The notes under the pieces: generated by a model | The model's database searches: none | What the model was told of the DNA's origin: nothing | Seen by the model: only the letters and a program-made list of their open reading frames with translations | Translations under genes and position numbers: made by a program | Source: Collinsella sp. | Lineage (GTDB): Bacteria; Actinomycetota; Coriobacteriia; Coriobacteriales; Coriobacteriaceae | DNA: 12,926 nucleotides | Assembly (NCBI GenBank): GCA_019414025.1 | Contig: DXMU01000010.1 | Span: 1 to 12,926 of the forward strand | Direction: 5' to 3' | Shown here: positions 1 to 6,312 of the stretch, piece after piece | Layout of the letters: every line of letters begins with the position of its first letter | Position numbering within the stretch: position 1 is the stretch's first letter

Positions 1-539
1 GTGTCCAGCACCCATTCACGCGAGCCGACCCAGCCAGCATCGATCGTGGCCTCTGAGCCGCGCATAAAGTCCTCCTCGTCGACCGAGCAAATGAGTGAGA
101 AGCCACGGCGGGGCAGCTTGCCTTCTGCCGCCACGCGCTCGAGCGTATGGACCAGTGCGGCAATGGCGCAGGCCAGGCCACCCTTCATATCGCAGGCACC
201 GCGGCCATAGAGTTTATCGTTGCGCACGATCGCTCCGAGCGGCGGAATGTCCGCGTCCCAGCCATCGCCCAGTGTAACGGTATCCATATGGCAGATATAG
301 ACGAGCCGTGGCTCGTCGCTCAGTCCCGGCACGGTGACCATAAGGTTGCGGCGCCCGGGCAGCACCTCGAGTTCCTCAACCTGCACGGCATCGAGTACCG
401 GATAGCTCAGCTGCGCCAACCGTTCCTCAACCAACGCTTTGATATAGCGCTCAATCTCGTCCTCATACGCACCCGGGTCTGAACTATCGATCCGCACGAG
501 CCCTTGCGTAAGCCGCCAAGCAAAATCTGTATCAACCAT
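1..539 (-). CDS. M20-family metallopeptidase / deacylase (ArgE/DapE/CPG2 type), N-terminal part
   Basis: The gene is read from an ATG at 539 and runs off the left edge after 179 codons, so only about the first half of a family member of roughly 370-400 residues is here. The catalytic domain of a two-zinc M20 amidohydrolase is clear. CHMDTV (about residues 84-89) carries the first zinc-ligand His and the following Asp. GRGACDMKGG (about 113-120) carries the bridging Asp. CSVDEED (about 151-157) holds the general-base Glu and adjacent Glu ligand. Family members hydrolyse N-acyl amino acids or dipeptides in the cytoplasm. Which substrate this one uses (acetylornithine, succinyl-DAP, a dipeptide) cannot be read from this half. 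A GAGGTG ribosome binding site lies just upstream of the ATG. A -10-like TACAAT (573-578, minus strand) would give a leader of about 27 nt. The gene is separated from serA by a terminator and has its own promoter candidate. Confidence 0.9.
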   Translation of the reverse strand, partial: MVDTDFAWRLTQGLVRIDSSDPGAYEDEIERYIKALVEERLAQLSYPVLDAVQVEELEVLPGRRNLMVTVPGLSDEPRLVYICHMDTVTLGDGWDADIPPLGAIVRNDKLYGRGACDMKGGLACAIAALVHTLERVAAEGKLPRRGFSLICSVDEEDFMRGSEATIDAGWVGSREWVLD

Positions 540-565
540 AGGCACCTCACAGATAGTTAGGTCAA

Positions 566-580
566 CATACAGATTGTATG
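566..580 (-). promoter_or_regulatory. Candidate promoter -10 and overlapping dyad for the M20 peptidase gene
   Basis: On the minus strand TACAAT (573-578) matches five of six bases of a sigma-A -10 box and would start transcription near 567, about 27 nt before the ATG. A dyad CATACA-GAT-TGTATG (566-580) overlaps this box, which is where a repressor would sit. The -35 region is poor, so the promoter is weak or activator-dependent. The role is inferred from position only. Confidence 0.35.
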
Positions 581-623
581 CCAAGAAGCGGCTCAGTGCA
601 TTTAATGGAGCGCTCACAAAAAT

Positions 624-653
624 GGGGGCGCCTCTCGTGCGAAAGGCGCCCCC
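624..653 (-). terminator. Intrinsic terminator downstream of serA
   Basis: A perfect 10-bp stem pairs GGGGGCGCCT (624-633) with AGGCGCCCCC (644-653) around a 10-nt loop. Read on the minus strand it is followed by ATTTTTG (617-623), so it has the GC-rich stem and U-tract of an intrinsic terminator. It lies about 63 bases past the serA stop. A second weaker hairpin, GACGGGCA (673-680) with TGCCCGTC (696-703), lies between the stop and this terminator. Confidence 0.85.
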
Positions 654-716
654 GCGGGCATTCAATGTCAGCGACGGGCAGGCCACATGGGGAACTGCCC
701 GTCAGGTCAGTCGGCG

Positions 717-1880
717 CTACTTGATCACGCGCACTCGATACATCGACGGAATCTGCTTGAGCGCCTCGATGGTGCTGCTGTCCAGGTGCTCGTCGGTGTC
801 GAACATGGTGTAGGCGTTCTCGCCGGCGGACTCGTTGGTCATACGCTGCACGTTGGCATTGTCCTTGGCCAGGATTGCCGTGATCTGGCCGATCATGTTG
901 GGCACGTTGGCGTGCAGGCAGGCGATGCGGCTTGCGGCACGCGCCTTGCCCATGCTGCAAGCGGGGTAGTTGACGCTGTGCGCGATGTTGCCGTTTTCCA
1001 GGTAATCCTTGAGCTCGCTGATGGCCATGTCGGCGCAGTTGGCCTCGGCCTCGCCGGTGCCGGCGCCCGAATGCGTGGTGATAAACGTGTTGGGCATCTT
1101 GACGGTCTTGGGCGTGGCAAAGTCGCAGCTAAACCAGCTGAGCTTGCCCTCGCGCAGGGCAGCGTCGACGGCGTCCTCGTCAATGATGGTTTCGCGCGCG
1201 TAGTTGATGAGCACGGCGTCGGGCGCCAGCAGGTCGATCTGCTCGGTGCTGATCATGCCGATGGTATCGGCCTTGCTGGGCACGTGCACGGTGAGGTAGT
1301 CGCAGCCGCGGCAGAGGTCCTCGAGCGTGCCCACGCGCTGCACCTCGCGACTCAGCACCCATGCGTGCTCGACGGAAATGAACGGGTCGTAGCCGTAGAC
1401 GTCCATGCCCAGATCGACACAGGCGTTGGCGACCTTGGAGCCCACGTTGCCCAGGCCGATGACGCCGATGCGCTTGCCCTTGAGCTCGCGGCCCACAAAG
1501 GCCTTCTTGGCCTTTTCGGCATCGACCTGAATCTCGGGGTCGTCGGCGTTGTCACGCACCCAGTTCATCGATTGCACCACGCCGCGGCTCGAGAGCACCA
1601 ACATGCCCAGGACGAGCTCCTTGACGGCGTTGCTGTTGGCGCCGGGGGAGTTAAAGACGACGACGCCCTTCTTGGCGTACTCCTCGACGGGGATGTTGTT
1701 GACGCCGGCGCCGCAGCGGGCGATGGCGCGGATGCCCTCGGGCAGCTCGTAGCCGTGCAGGTCGGTGGAGCGCATCAGAATGGCGTCGGCCTCCTCGGCG
1801 GTGCCCACAAACTCGTAGCCCTCGCCAAATTCGACTTTGCCGTCCTTGGTAATGTCGTCGATGGTTTTAATCTTGCGCAT
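717..1880 (-). CDS. serA: D-3-phosphoglycerate dehydrogenase, short form with ACT domain
   Basis: This 387-residue protein catalyses the first step of serine synthesis: oxidation of 3-phosphoglycerate to 3-phosphohydroxypyruvate with NAD+. The Rossmann signature GLGNVG is at residues 142-147. The substrate Arg lies in NYARETI (R229) and the catalytic His in TTHSGAGTGEAE (H270). Residues about 316-387 form a C-terminal ACT domain, the usual serine-sensing module. The block where E. coli SerA has its catalytic Glu (DVFPTEP) is shortened to CDFATP and has no Glu at that position; from memory this resembles short-form enzymes of Clostridia, so it is probably a subfamily trait rather than damage. 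The ATG is preceded by AAGGAG (1887-1892, minus strand) at 6-nt spacing. The gene follows serC by 69 nt on the same strand, so the pair is probably cotranscribed, and it ends at the terminator 624-653. Confidence 0.95.
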   Translation of the reverse strand: MRKIKTIDDITKDGKVEFGEGYEFVGTAEEADAILMRSTDLHGYELPEGIRAIARCGAGVNNIPVEEYAKKGVVVFNSPGANSNAVKELVLGMLVLSSRGVVQSMNWVRDNADDPEIQVDAEKAKKAFVGRELKGKRIGVIGLGNVGSKVANACVDLGMDVYGYDPFISVEHAWVLSREVQRVGTLEDLCRGCDYLTVHVPSKADTIGMISTEQIDLLAPDAVLINYARETIIDEDAVDAALREGKLSWFSCDFATPKTVKMPNTFITTHSGAGTGEAEANCADMAISELKDYLENGNIAHSVNYPACSMGKARAASRIACLHANVPNMIGQITAILAKDNANVQRMTNESAGENAYTMFDTDEHLDSSTIEALKQIPSMYRVRVIK

Positions 1881-1949
1881 GAAAAACTCCTTAGCGGATT
1901 TGTTTATAACAAGTGGTTTGAAGTGGCTGGTCGGCCCGCGTGTTGCGGG

Positions 1950-3074
1950 CTAGTTAGATCGCGGGCTCAAACTATGCTGCGCTTCGAAGTCCTTCACGTA
2001 CGTGGCCAGCGCCTGCACGTCCTCCATGGTGACGGCGTTGTACACGCTGGCGCGCATTCCGCCGACGAGGCGATGGCCCTTGACGTTTTGGATCTGGTGC
2101 TCTGCCGCGCCCGCAACAAAGGCCGCGTCGAGTTCGGCGTCGCCGGTACGGAACGTGACGTTGGCGATGGAGCGGCTGTTGGCCTGCGCGGTGCCATGGA
2201 ACAGCTCGCTGTGCTCGAGCAGGTCGTAGAGCAGGTTGGCCTTGGCCCAGTTGCGCTCGGCCATGGCGGCAAGTCCGCCGGTCTGCTCAACCCAACGGAA
2301 CACCTTGCCGCACACGTAGATGCCAAAGGTGTTGGGCGTGTTGAGCATGGAGCCCTTGGCGGCCTGGGTCTTAAGGTTCATGTACTGCGGCGTCTGCGCA
2401 AAGGCCGGGCCGTCGGCGATCAGGTCGTCGCGCACGATGACCACGGTCACGCCAGCGGCGCCGGCGTTTTTCTGAGCGCCGGCGTAGATGAGTCCGTAGC
2501 GCTCGACGTCGAGTGGCTGCGACAAAAAGCAGCTCGAAACATCGGCGACCAGCGGCACATCGCCGCAGTTAGGCAGCTCGCGGTACATGGTGCCAAAGAT
2601 GGTGTTGTTCTGGCAGATGTAGACGTAGTCGAGCCCGTCGCCCGCAGCCTCGGCGGCAATACGCGCGTTGATGTCGGCCATGTCGGGGATGCGGTCGAAG
2701 TTGGTGTCTTCGGAGCTCGCGAGCAGCACGGCCTCGCCGTACTTGGCGGCCTCCTTGTACGCCTTGTTGGCAAAGTTGCCGGTCACGATGTAGCCGGCGC
2801 GCCCGCGGCGCATGAGGTTCATGGGGATGCCCGCAAACTGCAGCGTGGCGCCGCCCTGCAAAAACAGGACACGGTAATTGTCGGGGATGCTCAGCAGGCG
2901 GCGTAGGGTTGCCTCGGCGTCGTCGATGATCTGCTGGTACATGCTAGATCGATGGCTCATCTCGAGCACGGACATGCCGCAACCGCGGTAGTCCATCATC
3001 TCGTCGGCGATCTCGGCGAGCACGCTTGTAGGCAGCGCGGCCGGGCCAGCTGAGAAGTTGTGCACACGTGCCAT
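1950..3074 (-). CDS. serC: Phosphoserine aminotransferase
   Basis: A 374-residue fold-type I PLP enzyme that transfers an amino group from glutamate to 3-phosphohydroxypyruvate, giving O-phosphoserine, the second step of serine synthesis. In many bacteria it also acts in pyridoxal phosphate synthesis. The N-terminus HNFSAGPAALP is the family signature. The PLP-binding Lys is K202 in YAGAQKNAG. GGATLQF (about 74-80) and QNNTIFGT (about 155-162) are the usual phosphate and cofactor contacts. Length is normal for the family (about 360). The ATG follows a GAGGGAG site (3083-3089, minus strand) with 8-nt spacing. serA lies 69 nt downstream; a short GC stem-loop (1934-1950) covers the serC stop without a U-tract, so readthrough into serA is expected. 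serB, the third pathway gene, is not in the window. Confidence 0.96.
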   Translation of the reverse strand: MARVHNFSAGPAALPTSVLAEIADEMMDYRGCGMSVLEMSHRSSMYQQIIDDAEATLRRLLSIPDNYRVLFLQGGATLQFAGIPMNLMRRGRAGYIVTGNFANKAYKEAAKYGEAVLLASSEDTNFDRIPDMADINARIAAEAAGDGLDYVYICQNNTIFGTMYRELPNCGDVPLVADVSSCFLSQPLDVERYGLIYAGAQKNAGAAGVTVVIVRDDLIADGPAFAQTPQYMNLKTQAAKGSMLNTPNTFGIYVCGKVFRWVEQTGGLAAMAERNWAKANLLYDLLEHSELFHGTAQANSRSIANVTFRTGDAELDAAFVAGAAEHQIQNVKGHRLVGGMRASVYNAVTMEDVQALATYVKDFEAQHSLSPRSN

Positions 3075-3112
3075 CTTCTAGTCTCCCTCGTAGTCGTTTG
3101 AACGTTCGGGAT

Positions 3113-3121
3113 ACTTTAGCA
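3113..3121 (-). promoter_or_regulatory. Candidate extended -10 promoter for serC-serA
   Basis: On the minus strand the sequence reads TGC-TAAAGT, an extended -10 (TGn) with a four-of-six -10 box. It would start RNA near 3106, about 31 nt before the serC ATG. No convincing -35 is present at 17 nt. This is a weak call based on position and the TGn motif. Confidence 0.3.
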
Positions 3122-3300
3122 CAGTGGAGCGCCAGGCGCGACCGCATCACGGCAAAACTCGACTGCGCCGCTATGATTTACAGGATGGTTACATGGGGGA
3201 GGGGTGCTTTACTCCTCAGGTAAATCCAAAACTGCAAGCGAAGGCATGAGGTTCTCTAGGCGCTTGATCTCTTCGTCGCAAATTGACTACCTCCTGGTCA

Positions 3301-4902
3301 CTACGACGCCAGTGTGGCAATGACGGCTTCGTCGCCGGCGTATATAAGGGTGTTGCCGTCGGGGATGATCGTTTGGCCTTCGCGCTTGAGCATCACCACA
3401 ATAAACGGATGCTTGCCTTGCGGCACATCGCGCAGACGCTGGCCGGCCAGGCGACCGTGGGGCGTCACGGTGACCTCGCGCAGCGTAACCTCGGCACGTT
3501 CTTCAAACGTCGGCGCTGCCATGACCAGAAGGTCGCCTTCCTCAATTACAGTATCGCCGTTGGGCAGCACCGGGTGCGCGCCATCGCGCAGCACCAGGAC
3601 CACGAGCATGTCTGTGGCGCTGCCAATATCGGCGAGCGAGCGACCGGCAAACGGATGTCCAGCGCCTACCTTGAGCTTGACGAACGACATGCCGTCCTCG
3701 TCGCGGTAGTCGTTAAAAGTGCGGCGCACATCGCCTTCCGCATCGATCATATCGAGCTTCTTGGCCACCGCCGGCAGCAGCGAGCCCTGCACCACAATGC
3801 TCGACACGGCAATCACAAACACCAGGTCAAACAGGTCGTGACCGCCGGGAACACCGGCTACCACGGCAAAGAGGCTAAACACGACCGAAGCGGCGCCGCG
3901 CAAACCCGCCCAGCTTACGAGCGCGATCTGGCGAGGGTTCGTCCTAAACGGCGCCAGCAGCATGCCTACGGCGATGGGGCGGCTCACAAAGAACATAAAT
4001 GCCATGAGTGCCAGGCCCGGTAGCAGCATTTGCGGCAGGCGTGCGGGTGTGACGAGCAGGCCCAGCAAAAAGAAGATGGTCATCTCGGCCATCTCGGTGA
4101 GAGTGTCAAAGAAGTGCGCCATCTCGACCTTGCCGGTGATGTCACTGGCACCCAGCACAATGCCGGCCAGGTATACAGCCAAAAAGCCGTTGCCGCCCAG
4201 ATAGCTTGGTAGCGCGTATGCGACGATCGCCACGGCGAACAAAAAGATGGTCTGCGCGCCCTCGGCCGTTGCGTGCGCGCGTTCAATCAGGCGGCCCGCC
4301 GCCCAGCCGATGGCAAGGCCCAGGCCCGCGCCCAGGATAATCTGCTTGGCCAGCAGTGCGGGAATGTTGATGTCGCCGCCGGCCGCGAGTGTGGCGAGCA
4401 CGGCGGTGAGCATGTAGGCGACGGGGTCGTTGGAGCCCGATTCGACCTCGAGCAGCGAGTCGGTGCCGCCCCTCAGTGAAAGGCTGTGCTCGCGCAGCAC
4501 GCTAAAGACGCTGGCCGCATCGGTCGACGCCACGACCGATCCCAGCAGCAGGCCGCCGATCCAGTCGAAGCCCAGCACAAAGTGGGCGAACACGCCGGTG
4601 ATGCCTGCGGTGATGACGACGCCGAGCGTGCTCAGCAACACCGCGGGCGCGGCGACGGGCTTGGCGCGGTCGATGTTGGTGTTAAAGCCGCCGTAGAACA
4701 TGATGAACAACAGCGCCGTGCTGCAGACGGTTTCGGTGAGCGCATAGTCGCTAAAGTCGATATGCGCCGGGCCGTTGACGCCCAACAGCATGCCGAGCGC
4801 GATAAAGATGAGCAGGGTGGGGAAGGGGAGCTTTTTGCCGACGGGTTTGATGGTCAGGCACAGAATAATGACGAGGCCGATAAAGAGAAGAATCTGGTTC
4901 AT
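3301..4902 (-). CDS. CPA1-type K+(Na+)/H+ antiporter with two RCK_C domains
   Basis: This 533-residue inner-membrane protein has about 12-13 hydrophobic segments in its first 380 residues and a soluble C-terminal part. STDAAS (about 126-131) and SGSNDP (about 156-160) are the discontinuous-helix and ion-binding ND motifs of CPA1 exchangers. Two tandem RCK_C (TrkA-C) domains occupy roughly residues 405-465 and 473-533, each with the pattern of a -PNGDTVIEEGD- or -PDGNTLIYAGD- turn. This layout is that of NhaP2/CvrA-type potassium/proton antiporters, which export K+ in exchange for H+; the RCK_C domains usually gate by binding a nucleotide or other ligand. K+ specificity is inferred from the architecture, not seen. 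The ATG has an AGGAG (4915-4919, minus strand) at a long 12-nt spacing. It is divergent from the metallophosphatase gene; no clear terminator follows. Confidence 0.92.
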   Translation of the reverse strand: MNQILLFIGLVIILCLTIKPVGKKLPFPTLLIFIALGMLLGVNGPAHIDFSDYALTETVCSTALLFIMFYGGFNTNIDRAKPVAAPAVLLSTLGVVITAGITGVFAHFVLGFDWIGGLLLGSVVASTDAASVFSVLREHSLSLRGGTDSLLEVESGSNDPVAYMLTAVLATLAAGGDINIPALLAKQIILGAGLGLAIGWAAGRLIERAHATAEGAQTIFLFAVAIVAYALPSYLGGNGFLAVYLAGIVLGASDITGKVEMAHFFDTLTEMAEMTIFFLLGLLVTPARLPQMLLPGLALMAFMFFVSRPIAVGMLLAPFRTNPRQIALVSWAGLRGAASVVFSLFAVVAGVPGGHDLFDLVFVIAVSSIVVQGSLLPAVAKKLDMIDAEGDVRRTFNDYRDEDGMSFVKLKVGAGHPFAGRSLADIGSATDMLVVLVLRDGAHPVLPNGDTVIEEGDLLVMAAPTFEERAEVTLREVTVTPHGRLAGQRLRDVPQGKHPFIVVMLKREGQTIIPDGNTLIYAGDEAVIATLAS

Positions 4903-5051
4903 AGGGAGTGTCCGCTCCTGGGTGGTTGGCGTGGCACGGTCAGTTGTCTGCGGTTATTTGTACCCAAAGATGGTGGGTTTATGGGGTTGGATTGCGGGCA
5001 TGCGCGATATCGTCATAGACGGCTGCCGTCTTTGCCTCTGCTCGGAAACCC

Positions 5052-5080
5052 TTTCCAGCTTTATTGCAACGGAGTACAAT
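5052..5080 (+). promoter_or_regulatory. Promoter of the PPP-family phosphatase gene, with leader dyads
   Basis: TTTCCA (5052-5057, four of six) and TACAAT (5075-5080, five of six) are spaced by exactly 17 bases, a good sigma-A promoter, giving a leader of about 70 nt. Inside the leader, TTCAA-C-TTGAA (about 5095-5105) is a small dyad. TTGCGGC (5113-5119) pairs with GCCGCAA (5131-5137) to form a hairpin ending four bases before the AAGGAGAGG ribosome binding site. Any regulatory role is inference. Confidence 0.6.
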
Positions 5081-5155
5081 GGGTAACGTTTAAGTTCAAC
5101 TTGAAGTTTTAGTTGCGGCGCCGGGCTTCGGCCGCAATGCAAGGAGAGGCGTACC

Positions 5156-5995
5156 ATGGCGATCTATGTGACATCTGATGCTCACGGGCACGTGCGTGCG
5201 CTTGACGAGGCCCTGTCTAAGATCTCGTTGACGTCCGACGACACGCTTTACGTGCTGGGCGACATGATCGATCGCGGGCCCGATCCGGTCGGCGTTATTA
5301 AGCTCGTGCGCTCGCTGCCCAACACCCGCGTGCTCAAGGGCAATCACGAGCAGATCATGCTCGATGCCATCATTGGCCAAGATCCGCTTGATGCCGAGAC
5401 CTGGGATATCAACGGTGGCTGGACGACGCGCGAGCAGCTCAACGACATGGAATTTGAGGCATACGAGGAGCTCGTGCGGTGGATGGCCGCGCTGCCGCTC
5501 TACGCGGTGGTCGAGACTGCCGAGCGGCCGTACCTGCTGGTGCACGCCGGCATTCAGACCGAGGCGGCGCGTGCGTTTTTGCTTGAGCATGGTGTCGATT
5601 GCGGCGACGGCAGGGGAGCGGTCGATGCCGATCGCGAGCTGCTGCAGCAAATGCTCGCCGTACAGTCGTCCGATGACTTGCTCTGGATTCGCCATGGCTA
5701 TTGGGATGTGCCGACCGGGCTGCTTTCTGCCGAGGGCAAGGGCCCGGTCGTGGTGAGCGGCCACACGCCCACGGTATCGCTTGGGCGCTATTGCGAGGTC
5801 GGTGGTCTTGCGGGGCTCGATGAGGAGTCGGGCCGCGGGCAGATTGTGCGCCTGGGTGGCGAGGATACCGCCGGCGTGCCCGATCGCATCGACATCGACT
5901 GCGCCGCCGCCACCGGCTCCGAGTTCGGTCGCGTGGGCATCCTGCGGCTCGATGATGGGGCGGAGTTCTACGCGAACATCAACCCGGGCGAATAA
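5156..5995 (+). CDS. Calcineurin-like metallophosphoesterase, PPP family (PrpA/ApaH-like)
   Basis: A 279-residue cytosolic phosphatase with the full PPP metal-site signature. SDAHG (residues 7-11) gives the Asp and His of the first metal. GDMIDRG (35-41) is the bridging Asp block. GNHE (62-65) is the catalytic Asn-His. VHAG (His about 130) and SGHTPT (His about 203) complete the site. Such enzymes act as Ser/Thr/Tyr protein phosphatases or as Ap4A hydrolases; the bacterial PrpA/PphA type best fits the length and compact form, but the substrate cannot be told from sequence. The ATG is preceded by AAGGAGAGG (5141-5149) and an own promoter at 5052-5080. It is a single-gene unit: the antiporter is divergent and the flippase convergent. 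No kinase gene lies nearby. The 3' side has no classic terminator; the inverted-repeat element 6110-6232 may serve. Confidence 0.9.
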   Translation: MAIYVTSDAHGHVRALDEALSKISLTSDDTLYVLGDMIDRGPDPVGVIKLVRSLPNTRVLKGNHEQIMLDAIIGQDPLDAETWDINGGWTTREQLNDMEFEAYEELVRWMAALPLYAVVETAERPYLLVHAGIQTEAARAFLLEHGVDCGDGRGAVDADRELLQQMLAVQSSDDLLWIRHGYWDVPTGLLSAEGKGPVVVSGHTPTVSLGRYCEVGGLAGLDEESGRGQIVRLGGEDTAGVPDRIDIDCAAATGSEFGRVGILRLDDGAEFYANINPGE

Positions 5996-6109
5996 TCGGT
6001 GCAAGTGGTAGCTAATTTGGGACGGGGCTTTTTTGACTACTCTTGCCCTTCTGCCCGCTAATTGATTTCTCTGGGACGGGGATTAAATAATCATTTGGCT
6101 GCCCGCTGG
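5996..6109. repeat. Gene-free stretch with two GGGACGGGG half-repeats
   Basis: This is the first part of a 317-base gap without a gene (5996-6312). GCTAATT followed by GGGACGGGG occurs twice (6011-6027 and 6057-6081), and CTGCCCGCT also occurs twice (6051-6059 and about 6099-6107). The second GGGACGGGG runs into GATTAAATAATC, a small self-complementary block. Neither copy has a matching CCCCGTCCC arm here, so they look like half-hairpins or decayed copies of a repeat. I see no coding potential. Confidence 0.45.
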
Positions 6110-6232
6110 CTAAGTGAGTAGACTTTTTTGGAAATGCCGAGCACCCAACATATTTGCCTCAATAAAACCGCAGGTCACAGACTTGTGCTCTGTCGGTGTG
6201 GTCAGGGATTCGGTAAAAATCTACTCACTTAG
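6110..6232. repeat. 123-bp inverted-repeat element (MITE-like or long hairpin)
   Basis: CTAAGTGAGTAGA (6110-6122) and TCTACTCACTTAG (6220-6232) are perfect 13-bp inverted repeats. A T6 run (6124-6129) inside the left arm faces an A5 run (6215-6219) inside the right arm, which lengthens the pairing with one extra base on the left. The 80-odd bases between hold a small inner hairpin (ACAGA...TCTGT, about 6177-6193) and no ORF. No obvious target-site duplication flanks it. TTTTACG follows the right arm, so as RNA it could end transcription of the upstream phosphatase gene. From 6233 to the flippase stop only short GC dyads are seen (CCCC-AGCC-GGGG near 6264-6275, CCGG-TGA-CCGG at 6293-6303), with no U-tract. 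Confidence 0.6.
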
Positions 6233-6312
6233 TTTTACGTAATGCATATTGTCTTCAACGAGACCCCAGCCGGGGCGATTCCATCGCAAATTCCGGTGAC
6301 CGGGGCAGCTAA

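Noticed and set aside
1934..1950. GCCCGC/GCGGGC stem-loop as a terminator between serC and serA
   Set aside because: It has a 6-bp stem and no U-tract on the minus strand, so it should not block cotranscription.
687..2906. 739-codon open frame on the plus strand
   Set aside because: It lies antisense to serC and serA, whose protein motifs are unmistakable. Its translation is the Val/Ala/Gly/His-rich pattern produced by high third-position GC on the other strand.
3198..3216. Hairpin GAGGGGT/ACTCCTC as terminator of the antiporter gene
   Set aside because: The stem is short with a G-T pair and no T-run follows on the minus strand.
5096..6004. 302-codon open frame on the minus strand
   Set aside because: It is antisense to the metallophosphatase, whose five metal-binding motifs are all intact; no motif or ribosome binding site supports the antisense frame.
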